Assembly: GCF_030463535.1 (NCBI RefSeq)
Contig: NC_132893.1
Coordinates: 25,632,282-25,696,281 of the forward strand
Length of the DNA: 64,000 nucleotides
Direction: 5' to 3'
DNA from: Salminus brasiliensis
Lineage: Eukaryota > Chordata > Actinopteri > Characiformes > Bryconidae
The position numbers and the translations under genes were made by a program. Shown here piece after piece: positions 25,976 through 37,700 of this stretch; positions within the stretch are counted from its first letter, which is position 1, and the number at the start of each line of letters is the position of its first letter. The notes under the pieces were generated by a model that saw nothing but the letters and a program-made list of their open reading frames with translations, had not been told where the DNA came from and made no database searches.

Positions 25976-26185
25976 AGTCAAGTCAAGTCAAGAGGCTTTT
26001 ATTGTCATTTCAGCTTTTAGCAGTTGTTGACAGACAAACAGACAGTTGTGAAGCTAAAGCAGTCGGCACATTATTAAGACAAAAAGTGCAAAAATGGATG
26101 ATAATGGACAGTTCATGGTAATGCGGGGCCCTTTTTTTGTACACATGAGAACTATCCACTCGTCTCGGGGGCTCACAACGTGTGC
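25976..26185 (-). repeat. reverse-oriented retroelement tail
   Basis: It starts with 'agtcaagtcaagtcaag' and 'ggcttttattgtcatttc', the reverse complement of the same kind of tail seen at 24490-24536. The remainder differs from that copy, so it is a different or strongly diverged member. Confidence 0.45.
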
Positions 26186-26494
26186 ACAAAGTGCACTAAA
26201 AATGGGTGATGATTAGCGCGAGGAAATTTGGTTATAGCTTTTTTTATTCAGCTCATCTAAATTCCTCTAATCAAAACCTTGTTTTTGCAGTTTTTACTTT
26301 TTGATATTATTTGAATCTGACTGGTGTTTTTTAATTGTGTTAGTTCCGACAATTTCGTGGTGAATGGACCAACATAAATTACTTTTTTCATTTTACTTTC
26401 TTTTACTATTTTCATTGACAACCATACCTAATTAGGTTAATTAACTATATGATTCCCATTAAAGAGTGAGAAAATATGGGGATAGATTTGCTGT

Positions 26495-28010
26495 AAGATG
26501 TGCCAGTTAGTGTGCCAGTTGCTTTAGGATGTGCTGTGTGGTGTGCCAGATTCTGTAAGATGTGTTGGTTGGTGCCAGTTCATGTTGGTATGTCGACTGC
26601 TTTAGGACGTGCTGGTTGGTCAAATGCAGTAAAATATGCCTTTTTGTGTCCTGGCTGCCTTAAGATGTGTTGGTTGGTTTGGGATGTGCCGGGTGGTGTG
26701 CCAGTTTATTAGGTTTTACATTTACATTTAAGGCATTTAGCAGATTGACTTAAAAAAGTAACCCGTTGGTGTGCTGGATGCTTTAGGATGTGCTGGTCGG
26801 TGTACTGGCTGCTTTAGTATGTGCCAGTTGGTGTTCCAGCTGATGTAGGATGTGCCAGGTGGTGTGCTGGGATGGGCTGGTTGGTGTGCCTGCTGCTTTA
26901 AGTTGTGCCTGTTGGTGTGCCAGCTGATGTAGGATGTGTTGGCTGCTTTAGGATGTGCCTGTTGGTGTGCCTGCTGCTTTAGGATGTGTTGGCTGCTTTA
27001 GGATGTGCCTGTTGGTGTGCCTGCTGCTTTAGGATGTGCCTGTTGGTGTGCCTGCTGCTTTAGGATGTGCTGGTGGGTGTGCTGGCTGCTTTAGGATGTG
27101 CCAGTTGGTGTGGTGGCTGCTTTAGGATGTGTCCCTTGGATGTGCCCATTGGCTATTTTATTATGTGCCGGTTTGTGTACCAGCTGCTGTAGGATGTGCC
27201 AGGTGGTGTGCCAGTTTATTAGGTTTTACATTTACATTTAAGGCATTTAGCAGATTGACTTAAAAAAGTAACCCGTTGGTGTGCTGGATGCTTTAGGATG
27301 TGCTGGTCGGTGTACTGGCTGCTTTAGTATGTGCCAGTTGGTGTTCCAGCTGATGTAGGATGTGCCAGGTGGTGTGCTGGGATGGGCTGGTTGGTGTGCC
27401 TGCTGCTTTAAGTTGTGCCTGTTGGTGTGCCAGCTGATGTAGGATGTGTTGGCTGCTTTAGGATGTGCCTGTTGGTGTGCCTGCTGCTTTAGGATGTGTT
27501 GGCTGCTTTAGGATGTGCCTGTTGGTGTGCCTGCTGCTTTAGGATGTGCCTGTTGGTGTGCCTGCTGCTTTAGGATGTGCTGGTGGGTGTGCTGGCTGCT
27601 TTAGGATGTGCCAGTTGGTGTGGTGGCTGCTTTAGGATGTGTCCCTTGGATGTGCCCATTGGCTATTTTATTATGTGCCGGTTTGTGTACCAGCTGCTGT
27701 AGGATGTGCCAGGTGGTGTGCTAGGATGTGCTGGTCGGTGTGTCAGCTGCTTTAAGTTGTGTCCCTTGGATGTGCCCATTAGTGTGCCTGCTGCTTTAGG
27801 ATGTGTTGGCTGCTTTAGGTTGTACCAGTTGGTGTGCCGGCTGATGTAAGATGTGCTGGGTGGTGTGCTGGCTGCTGTCAGATGTGACAGTTGGTGTGCC
27901 GGCTGCTTTAGGATGTGCCCATTGGTGTGCCGGCTGCTTTAGGATGTGCCCATTGGTGTGCCGGCTGCTTTAGGATGTGCCAGGTGGTGTGTGGCTGCTT
28001 TTAGGATGCC
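26495..28010 (+). repeat. approximately 31-bp minisatellite array
   Basis: Tandem variants of a unit of about 31 bp (for example 'ggatgtgcctgttggtgtgc' followed by 'ctgctgcttta'), mixed with shorter units such as 'ggatgtgttggctgcttta'. Units vary by point changes and truncation. It is GT-rich on the plus strand. The short frames across it are by-products of the repeat and not genes. Confidence 0.9.
26701..27720 (+). repeat. 510-bp tandem duplication within the minisatellite
   Basis: The block 26701-27210 is repeated at 27211-27720. Every stretch I compared was identical, including a non-minisatellite insert at 26715-26757 and 27225-27267 ('acatttacatttaaggcat...cagattgact') that resembles the terminus of the teleost repeat at 5640. 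Identity stops at about 27721. Confidence 0.85.
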
Positions 28011-28466
28011 TGGAGCTGGGAGGTGTATTAGTCAGCAATACAAGTGCTGGTTGAAGTTTTGGTTGCTTTATGATGTGCTGGATAAAATGCTGGCCAGCAC
28101 CTGGCAGAAAAGGAACCAATATAAATATAGCTGAAGCGGTCTAGAAATAGAGCTGAACAACTATTTTTATGCTGAGCTGTATAACTAAGTTCTGGGCCTC
28201 TTGTGATGTCAGTGAGTAGAAATATCCTGAAATGGAAATGCCAGTTTACAGCATTGTTCTCATAGACAGTATTGATTGGTTGGATGCTGCATGACAGAAT
28301 CAGTGGTGTGGGCGTAACCACTTATAACACTAAAGGAGAACATCGAAGGCAGCTGGGCAGAGTAAAAGCAACTCAAAACCACAGGATTATAATTCAGCAT
28401 TATTAAACCGACAGTGGAGAGAGAGAGCCAGACGGAGAGCCAGACTCCTCTTAATCAGAAGAGAGA

Positions 28467-31268
28467 ATGGACAGCATTAGCAATATTAAGTAAGCTATTC
28501 TGTGTTGTGCTTCTTTGCAGTACTTCTTTAAAAATTACTGTCATTACAATGCATCATGCTCTGTTTGACCTCCTCAGATTTTTTCCATTTTCCAACGAGA
28601 ATGATGAAGATATAGACCCTGAAGACTGGGTACCTCCGAATGCTGCTCTCATTCAAAAAATGGTCTTACAGATTGAACACTATCTCTCTGATGAGAACTT
28701 GGCTAAGGATGCTTTCCTTTTGAAACATGTAAGGAGGAATAAGATGGGATATGTCAACATCAAACTGCTGACATCTTTTAAAAAGGTAAGATGATTCCTC
28801 CTTCAAACAGATATCCACCTTGTATTGGGATGATGAGTTTAGTTGAGGATGTGGCTCATAATGTAATGATGTTTTGTAATACAGTGGTGAATAATGTATT
28901 TCTGGATTTATAAATGACTTATTAATAAAGTGATTCTTTAAAGAGTTCAAAAGTAAGAGACCACCCTCCCTTTATTTCATTTTCAGTCAAAATGCCCATT
29001 AAAGCAGCAATATGCGAGAATTAATGTTTCTTGCTCCTGGGCTCCCCCTACAGTCAGGTTACACAGCGTTATTCAGTTCTTGTGAGTGTTTTTACCAGTG
29101 TTACATAGGGTAGTTAGCAGTGTGCAGAGCCAGGAGTGGCAACAACAGAGATGCTGTTCCCTTATTACAGTCAGTGGTGCATCACAACGTTTTTGAAGCT
29201 GTTATTTTTATTTAAATTCCACATAATGTTGCTTTAAGTACAAGATATTCATTCATTTAACACAGAAGCCTCTGTAGGTAGCTTCTTTCACACAGCTAAA
29301 GTTATGTCTGTATAACTGGAACATTTTCTGCATCTCCCCAAACACATTTAATGATGTTGAGGTCTGGACTCTGGGGTGGTCAGATTTGATTTGCAAATGT
29401 TCTTCTTAATGATCTGTTTCCATTTCTCAGTAAGGGCTTCTTGATCAGCTCTACATCATTTCAGTCATACAGTGTTGAGTTGTGGACAGGAAAACCTGAA
29501 ATTCTTTTCAGATCTTAAAAAGATCTGGAATCCCAGTGTCTCTATATCTGTTATCTATTATTAATTATATCTGTAACTATATCTGATCTCTCTGAATTAA
29601 CTTATGAAATAACATAATAGCTGATGGACTGGAGATCAAATAAATGAAGGTGGTTTCTGTGGATGTTTTAAAAGTACTGTAAAAAAAAAAAGCAACAGCA
29701 GAAAATTGAAACACATGGGCAAAGAATTAAACGCATAAGAAGATGGGCAACACAGATGTGTAACATTAAAATGTAAAGTTGTTTTATAATACAGTCTGGT
29801 CCATAAGTATTTGGACAGTGGCAATTTATGGACAATGCATTTGCCAATGAATTTTGTGTTTAACAAACATTTTGCACAAACTGCTTAGGATGTACAGCCA
29901 TTTTCTCTAGTCCCTCAATTTTCACAGGCCCAATAATTGGACAGTTGATAGGTTTCATGGCTAGGTGAGGCCTGTTCCATCCTTACATGCCTAAGTGTAA
30001 AGACCTTTATTTTCTATTTTGATTCAGTCAAATGCTGCAAAGATGACAGAACAGCACTTCAGAGTACAGAACAGTATTGATCCAAAACATACTGCAAAAG
30101 CAACCCTAGACTTTCTTAAAGAAAAGAAATGGAAGGTTCTTAAATTGCTCAGCTGACCATAACTCAAATCATGAAATTTGTGTCACTTTACAAATACTTA
30201 TTGACTGTATATTGATGAGGGGCTCAGAGAAATTCATATGGTAAGACTAACGACTTTTTAATCCATTTCCAGATGAAGCATTTGACAAAAGACTGGCGGG
30301 TAACGGCTTATGCCTTACGCCACTCTTCAAAACTGGAGGTAAATGAGGAAGGAAATAAGGTGCGTAGGAAAGATCCTGTTCCGGAGTCCGTTCTTGCACA
30401 GGTGCCAAGCAAGCTTCTGCTGGTATGGAACATCCCAGATTCTCCAATTACTGAGGACACATCAGTTCCTCGTAAGAGCACAATGGAGATGGCCATTGCA
30501 ATGCTGGAACCGTTCGGAAGCATCACCACAGTGCGCGTCAACCGACCAGGTAGGGAGCTTCCACCTGAGATTCAGAAATACGGAGACAGGTACCCTGAGC
30601 TCCTCAAAGAGGAGAGTGTACTGGTGGAGTTTGAGGATTTGGAAGGTGCTGGCTGCGCTCATGACCAGCTGTCCCAGTCTGAAGGCAGCCTGAGAGTGCT
30701 CCTAGTAGGTAGAGCATCCAAGAAGAAAGTTATAGAGGCAGACAGAAGGAACAGTAAGCATATCTCCATTCTGAACCGGCGTATGGAGCAGTTGCAGTCT
30801 CGTGGTGAAGACTCATCGGCCTGCAGCTCTTCTGAATCAGAGTTTGCCTCTTCCTCACCACTGCACATCCCTCGCTTTGCCTCTGGCCAGGTGTGCAGCA
30901 GCCCACGCTCCAGTCCACGATCTGCCCACGTACCACAACCAGCCTCTCGGGTGTCTGTGCTCTTGGCCTCTGAGGTCTGGGGAAGTCCTGACACCAGTCC
31001 TGAAATGGGACGGCACAACTTCCTGGACCGTTCACCAGACTGCGAGTCCCCTTCTAGGAGCCCCTGGGTACAGAAGCGCAAGCTGGCTGCCATCCAAATC
31101 CCAGCTTTGGAGGGAACCTCTAAACACAGCCAGATGAATGAAAGAAGAGTCCTAAATGGGGACACGTTGCCACCTGGGGTCCTTCGCCTGCCTTATGGTC
31201 CAGATGGGAGCAAAGGTTTTCATGCCATTATAGCTAGAAAAAGACTTCAGCAGTCTATGAAAATATAA
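28467..31268 (+). CDS. larp6: La-related protein 6 (larp6-type), complete
   Basis: Three exons: 28467-28489, 28578-28785, 30273-31268, all GT/AG, giving 408 residues. The start ATG is preceded by an in-frame TAA at 28452 and begins MDSISNIK. A short acidic leader leads into the La motif (about 27-112), with the conserved Q34, Y43, D46 and F54 and the VNIKLLTSFKK segment. An RRM-like domain follows (about 123-225, starting SKLLLVWNI), then a Ser-rich linker, then the C-terminal LSA/SUZ-C type motif (about 370-396, LPPGVLRLPYGPDGSKGFH). In LARP6 the La module binds stem-loops in collagen mRNAs and the C-terminal motif binds STRAP. The leader is much shorter than in human LARP6 (491 aa). I cannot tell which teleost paralogue (a, b or another) this is. 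Confidence 0.9.
28940..29535. repeat. Tc1-like transposon relic in larp6 intron 2
   Basis: It contains 'aagagaccaccctccc' near 28957 and, near 29340, 'tgatgttgaggtctggact' with 'ctggggtggtcag', words typical of decayed fish Tc1/mariner elements. No open transposase frame remains. The borders are approximate. Confidence 0.4.
29792..30207. mobile_element. Tc1/mariner-type non-autonomous element with TA target duplication
   Basis: Both ends are flanked by TA (29790-29791 and 30208-30209). The left end CAGTC...CATAAGTATTTG matches the reverse complement of the right end CAAATACTTATTGACTG. The interior near 30075-30165 has words seen in Tc1 transposase genes ('ccaaaacatactgcaaaag'), with no open frame. 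The element is about 416 bp and lies in larp6 intron 2. Confidence 0.6.
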
Positions 31269-31437
31269 AAATCATTAGTTCTTTAAAGAAATGGTCAAGC
31301 TGTGAAGGCTTTCAGTAGCCATACCACATGTCCAACTTTGGCTTATGATGCCTAGATGACAAAAATTAATCTTATGCTGTACATATTTTAAGTGTTGTTC
31401 AATTATACACAGACTCAGGCTCAACAGCCTAAGACTG

Positions 31438-31630
31438 TAGCTGCGTTCCAAAGCCTAGGCTGCACTTCTCAGCCTCAACATCATAGAAGGCTATTTCAAA
31501 GTAAAGAACCCTTTGTATACAGCCTACTTTTGGAGCAATTTGTAGGACTCACAGTCACCCAAAATTTTCTGCACACATACAACGCAGGAGGAAAGTCCTC
31601 AGTTGCAGCCTAGGCTTTGGAATGCAGCTA
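31438..31630. mobile_element. 193-bp MITE with near-perfect terminal inverted repeats
   Basis: The first 26 bases (31438-31463, starting tagctgcgttccaaagcc) are the reverse complement of the last 26 (31605-31630) with one mismatch. It has no coding capacity. It sits 170 bp after the larp6 stop and may lie in its 3' UTR. Confidence 0.7.
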
Positions 31631-32036
31631 GTAACACTATGGTCTGAGAATCGCAAGTTCAAATCCTGGGTCATGCTGCTTTGCCATCAGCAGCCAGAGC
31701 CTGAGAGAGCACAACTGGGTATGCTCTCTCTGGGTGGGTAGACGCTGTTCTTTTCCCTCATTACTCTCATTCTTGATGCTGGCTGGCACAAACGTCTGTG
31801 GACTGATATATCAGACCTAGGGATCCGGCACTTTTTTCTGAACATGCTGGTTGTCCAGCGATGCTACATTGGTGGTAGTGGCTGACTTTACAGGTGTCAG
31901 AGGAGGCATGTTCTTGTCCTCATTTTCCTAGTGTCTGTTGCATTGCAAGGGTTGGGGTCCTAGTCCGAGTGAGTGGCTGGTTTAATTGGCTCAAAATGTA
32001 TATAAAAATAAAATAAAATGAAAAAAAAAAAAATTA
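31628..32036 (+). mobile_element. tRNA-derived SINE
   Basis: The head carries a pol III B-box-like GTTCAAATCC at 31657-31666, preceded by a degenerate A-box region ('gtaacactatggtctgag'). A tRNA-unrelated body follows (with 'gcctgagagagcacaa' and 'ctctctgggtgggtagac') and an A-rich tail ends it (32008-32036). It is not a functional tRNA: the arms do not fold. It directly abuts the MITE at 31438-31630. Confidence 0.55.
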
Positions 32037-32300
32037 ATGAGAAGTTGCCATGTTTTATTTTCAGTCCACTGGAGAAAAAATTTTAGCTTTCCCCTTCTGG
32101 GTGCAGAGAGAGTTTAAACACAAATCTCCCTCCTTCTATCAGAGATGACTCATCTCCCAGAGCACTTTTCTGAAGTATTCTCAACCTCTCTTAGCCTGTG
32201 AATGTTGCTCTAAAGCTACACCCACAGACATCAATATTCATGCCCTGTTACTAAATATGGTGAACTTTTGGGTAGTCTTAAAAGAAGATGATGTTCATAC

Positions 32301-32680
32301 ACATACACTAGGTGGACAAAAGTACTGAGACACCTGCTAATTCATTGCTTCTTCTGAAATGAAGGTTATTTGTCTCATCTGTCCAGGGAAGGCTTTTGGA
32401 GCATTGTCATGAGGACTGCATTCAGCAACAAGAGCGTTAGTAAGGTCAAGATGTTGGATGATCACCACCCCACCCCAAACTCCCACTAAAATGTATTGAC
32501 TTTATACCCCTTAAGCCCTTGCCTGGCATTAGGCAGCATGGTGCCACTAGGTTCAGGTTTATCTACTCCAGAGAGTCCTATTCTGTTGGCAGTTCTCCTC
32601 TACAGGGACTAGACGCTGTGTGTGTGCACATCTGCACTCATTAGAAGGGGTGTACACATACATTTGGGCAGACAGAGTAT
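32301..32680 (+). repeat. fish interspersed repeat, family A, copy 3
   Basis: Good full-length example: the 'acaaaagtactgagacacc' terminus, then 'aaggcttttggagcattg', 'gcattcagcaacaagagcg', 'atgttggatgatcaccacc', 'ttgcctggcattaggcag', 'tctgcactcattagaagg' and the end 'ggtgtacacatacatttggg'. No open reading frame of note. Confidence 0.65.
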
Positions 32681-34775
32681 AATTACACATTCTGCATCAT
32701 TACAATGGAAAAACACTACAATCAGCTCAACAGCACATAAAGCAGTAGTCAAAGAGTTCATATAATGAACACAGACTCATCTGATGGTCTAAGGAACATT
32801 AGGAGGTAATGGATTATCAGTTTTGTGAGACCCCTTTTATTCATGGACTGTGTCACGACAGTCTCTGCCCTTATGGTCTCAGGCTTCTGTAACTGTGAGA
32901 GATTCTATGCCACTGCCACAATAACGCATCCTAATTTGGACGTGTTGTACCGTATGTCTCCATGACAACTTTTCAGAGTTGTGCTTGCGGAGGCCTTTGG
33001 CACTAGTATGTCCCTGAACTACCTGTGAAGAGGTTTAGTCTCATCCAGCAGGCTGAGGAGCTTTGAGAGGCACTCGAATTAACTTTTTTTTTTTGTGTGC
33101 AAAAAACCCAAAATGCTTTCTTTTTTTAAATAGTAAAACCAACTGGATCACATAAAATTCATAATTAAGCCGTTGTAGTGACTGTAATTGGAGGAAATGT
33201 CTTTTTAATAGTAAGCCATGACAGGAGGTGGAGGAAAAAAAAAGAATGGCTGTGCTTAACTTGACTAGTCATCTATGATGTGAGTTATGAACAGCCTCTT
33301 AAACAGCTCTATTGAAACTGTGAAGGGGTTGAATGAGTCAGAATTTTTCCACAATAGACAGGAAATCATCAACTGTTGAACGCAATGTACGCAAGGAGTC
33401 TGATCACAAAGATGGGATGGGACAATAGCAAGCAGTTATGACAAAAGAAAATGTGTCAAAGAAAGGAGCGTCTTTAGAGTTTGGATGTGAACAGTATAAT
33501 CAGTTCAATAAGATCAGTTCAGTACAGATTTCTCACGGACATAAAAAAAAGTACTACCTTTATTTTGCTATTTTATATCTAAAGATCAGGTTTCAGTAGC
33601 AAATCTGTCCCTCCTGAGACACATCTTCTAACACCGTGAGAATGCTGAGTGCTTAGTACACGCTTAAAAATAGAGGTGCTTCAAATGGTTCTTTAAGCTT
33701 TGCCACAGAAAAAACATTTAGAATACAGAGGTGCGAGTGTGAAGAACCTTTTAAAGGCCTAAGAACCTTCGCTTGATATACACGTTATTCACACTCACAC
33801 ATCTCTACTACAAACATGGCTGTTTATGGACCCAAACATGGTTCTTCTGTTAGGGGTGGGCAACTGTGCAGTGTTTTCTTGCTCAAGCATACCTGATTCA
33901 ACTCACCTGTTAATTGCAATGCAATGGTTTAGTAGGTTTCCTAAAGTAAGGACATGAGCTAACTGTTCTGGACTGTGGCCCTCAGCTTCCCCACCCCTGT
34001 TCTATGGCTTTGCTAAAAAAAACAAAAAACTTTTTTTATATTTCCGAATACACATTAGCTGTAAATTAAGGTTCTCAAGACGAGTGCAATGTTTTCATGC
34101 TTAGAATCTGAGTTCTGATAGATTACAATACAATTTCCTCCTTTTTAATGAACATCAATTGCAGAAGCATCTCGAAGAGTGAACAAACTCATAGTGTAGC
34201 AACACCAAACAGGCTTCACTGAGATTTTTGAATTTTTTCAGATTTTTTTTTCTGAACACGTTCTGCAGAAGCCTGCAAAATATTTAACTGGGAACAACTT
34301 TAATTTAGATGACTACTAGGCTGAACTTGACGTTGTTAAAGAATTTTATACACAGCCATTTTAAAACTAGCAGAGATTATGGAACCAGAGCAAGTGGATC
34401 TTTGTAGTAAGCCTTATACTGAGCAATATATTAAGTATAAGGCTATCGATAGTTACACAACTGTCTTCCTAAAAAAGGAACAATACTCCAAAAACTCATG
34501 TATACAAGACACTCGTTTTCAGCCGCTCTTAATGCTGCAGTCCAGTTGTGTCCAATTTCTCTTCTAGAGTTGGAGGGTGATTCATTAGTGTCCCCAAAAA
34601 TATCAGCACCCTAAACCAGGGAGCAAGTCAGGTCAAAGACACGTATCTTAACTGAAAACTAATCGGTTTAACCCACCCGATTGTGATTGTGGGCTAGATT
34701 GAAAAACACTGCAGGTTTGCAGTCCTGCTGTGTTGATGACGTCAGTCAGTCATGAAAACACAGCAGCAGCATGCA
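32681..34775. other. larp6-phax intergenic space
   Basis: The two genes converge. No gene was found. The phax 3' UTR probably enters from the right; possible minus-strand AATAAA is at about 33557-33562. A MITE-like element lies at 33851-34002. Several homopolymer A/T runs are present. Confidence 0.45.
33851..34002. repeat. short MITE-like element
   Basis: It begins 'taggggtgggcaac' and ends 'ttccccacccctgtt', which are inverted relative to each other over about 10-12 bases. The interior has 'atacctgattcaactcacctg'. This end type is common in fish genomes. Confidence 0.5.
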
Positions 34776-37700
34776 TCAGAAGACTTCAAGGTCATTGGAG
34801 TTATAAACTACTGGACTATCCTCTGTGCCGAGTGCAGGCTCTGGCTGGTCCTCAGGAACATCCTCCAGGGATTCCAGTGCTTCATTGGTGTCGCTGGCGA
34901 AAGTTTCCCGAGAAACATCATCGTGCTCCTGCAGGTTCAACGTGTTGAGAGCTTGCTTCATCTTCTTGGCAATGACATGCCTCCGCCGCTTCTTGGCCGC
35001 TTTTTTGCTGGTACACTCTTTCTGGTTCTCCTCGTAAAATATTTCCTTTAAACACACAATAGGAGTCCACGTTAAGAGTAAAGCACTAACTCTTACTTGT
35101 TGGATCAGCAAGGTAGGGTTTACCAGTAATAAATTATTTATAAGGATTGCTTTGAAGTAATAAACCACACAGGAACACCGGACCAAATGTCCTAGTGTGT
35201 TCAGCTTCCACATATATTTAATTCCCCAACACCCTTTGCTATGGAAACATACCTTGACCTGGTCATGGGAAATACTGGGAGTGTTCTTCAGCAGGTTGAG
35301 ATACACCCCTCCAGGGGTTCGCCTTCTACTGCCATCCTGCAGGATAAAAACTTGCTTAAGTTTTCACAGCAGTTTAACGCTACCATATAAGGGCTAAGGG
35401 TCAGGCAGCTGTTTTACAACAATGTACAGTGGTGCCCCTCAGTGGCAGCTAGTAGGTACTAATAATGCACTCAAGCAGAACAAACATAGTGGCAAAAAGA
35501 CATGAATCCAAGAACATAAATAAGAACTGCTCGTCACATTTCAATATTAGTAGTGTGACCCAATAAATCGGACCCTAAACTGGTTTATAGTCTGAAATAA
35601 AAAAAATCATAAAGGCTCAATTATGAACTAATGCCCTTTTACAGCATGAATGAAGAACTACTCTTGTCGCTTAAATACAGACAGAAGTAGTTGTCAAAGT
35701 CATTCAACTTCGAGGCCCCTTACCACGGTGTAAAGACCTCCGCTTTGCTCAATTGTCGCAGTTTCCGACAGAAGCTCTATTGCTTTCTTTGTGCCGATCA
35801 CCTTCACAACACGTTCTATTAATTCCCTCTTTGGCTCCATTAACCTTTCAAACAGAATAAAGAGAGACAAGTCAGTTAAATACTACAGTATGATTTGGTG
35901 AACAAATTAAAATGTACATTTACATCAAACTAGGGGTGCAACAGTACACTCTGCCTACGAACAGTACACTCTGATATTCTAAACAAAATGTAAATGAAAA
36001 AAAATGAATTATACAGCAGCATACGTTATCCAGTTGTATAATACACTGATCAGCCAGAACATGCCCAATACTAAGTATGTCTCTTTAGTGAAGCTGGAGC
36101 TGTGTGACGCATGCAAAACATGCTGGATTGGTCTGAGCTGGCTGTTTTCAATTTTAGATTACTAGATTTATTCTCTTTAATGCAAATTGTCGTCCTATGT
36201 TTCCACTGCAATATATAACGAGGTTTCAACAGTGTTACATGCCTATATTAAACCAATAGGGCTCTATACTGCTCTACATCAATCTTGGTCCTGGAGAACC
36301 ACTGTCGTGCACATATAAGAAACTAACTAACAAGGCTAGTCAGTGTGCAAGTCTCTTAACTTAGGTAATAGAACTGGCAGTTAGTGCTCTCCTCCAAGCA
36401 TACAAAAAGAGGCACTGGCTTAGCTACACGTAGCTCAGAGGAAGCAGTGCAAGACTTCACCCTACCAGCACTGGTGGCATTATTTGATTGGAAGAGTCCT
36501 AACTAGTAAGTGGGAATTGGAAACCCCATCCTTTCCATTTCTGACACATAACAAGCACTTTTCAGGTTGATACAAGTGTTTTAGAGCATAGAACAGAAAT
36601 TCTAATCTTTAACCATAAGACTAATAGTACTCCAGAACCATTGATCTACAACCTTAATAAAATATGTGGTCATGAAATGCATTACAGTGAGTACAGAGGT
36701 AGTACAGCTCCTACTGTTCTGTTAGAAACATAAATTAGGGACGAACTTTGCAGTTTGAGTTTTGCCATAAATGTAAGAATATGTGGAAGCAGAATATTGT
36801 CATTTTCTGTGCTCATGTATCTGTTGCCATCAAAAAACAAGGGCCAAAAACATACTGTAACTGTTCAGGGCCCAGTGGTCTTAGTTTTAGGATCATTTTA
36901 CTGGTTAAAAAAGAGAATTGACGTAATGCTCACTCTACCATTTTATCTTTATGTAAAAAGCTTTTAGGAAAACTAGGCCACTTGATTCAGAAATAATCAC
37001 TGGCTGCACCCATAATATAACCATGTTTCTCACCTATGAGCTATTTCATCAATCACTTTATCCTCAGGGTCCTCCGGAGTAATCTCATAACGTCCCTTGA
37101 AGTCCATCTCAGCTCTAGGCCCCAGCCTCTCCTTGGCCGACCGCTTCCTCTTAAGGTGACAGTCGCTCTGCTCTTCCTGTGTTCCATGCTGCATATGTTC
37201 CTCTAGCTGGTTGTCCAACATATCTTCCATGCCCTGCTCGTGCTCCTGCTTCTCCTTTTCCATCAGCTTGCGCGCCAGGATGTAGTTGTATGTCTCACTC
37301 TGACGGCTGTCCATGCTAATGCCTCCCTCCACGCCCAAGATACCCAGCTCGGCCGCTACAGCGTCCTGATTCTGCTCCTGTACCACAGTGCCCCAGATGT
37401 TGTTCACCTTACGGCCTGTGGGCCCTGTTGCAGCCCTGGGACCTCCAAATGGTGCAGGAGGCACGGGGGCCGGGACATTGGAGCACTTCTGACGCTTTCT
37501 CCTCCAAAGAGCAGCCTCTTCCTCGGAATCCGAGTTGCTGTCACTGGAGTCGGCCTGGATGGAGCTGCGGTAACTGCTGGCGGATGGAGCCGTAGGTGCT
37601 GCGTCTCTACGCTGGAAAAACTGACTTGAAAAGGCTCCTGCAGAGCGCATCTGTAGAAAATAGCCAAACAGATCAACCAGATGCAGAATAAAAGGAGTAT

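Larger units (their letters stand above)
21966..28466. other. lmnb1-larp6 intergenic space
   Basis: No gene was recognised; in mammals the small gene TEX43 lies between LMNB1 and PHAX, but nothing like it was seen. The space holds AT-rich sequence, a LINE 3' tail (24230-24536), an (ATT)n tract (24631-24660), a related reverse-strand repeat (25976-26185) and a large minisatellite (26495-28010). Confidence 0.5.

Noticed and set aside
26500-26712. 70-codon frame in the minisatellite
   Set aside because: The translation only mirrors the tandem unit; no start context, splice sites or homology.
21966-28466. A TEX43-like gene between lmnb1 and phax, as in mammals
   Set aside because: No frame with matching sequence or splice structure was seen; the space is repeats and AT-rich DNA.
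30659-31165. 168-codon frame antisense to larp6 exon 3
   Set aside because: A shadow of the real coding exon; no splice sites or homology of its own.
31628-31700. tRNA gene suggested by GTTCAAATCC
   Set aside because: A B-box is present but the cloverleaf arms do not pair and a SINE body and A-tail follow.
37240-37629. 129-codon frame antisense to phax exon 2
   Set aside because: A shadow of the phax exon, whose protein match is unambiguous.
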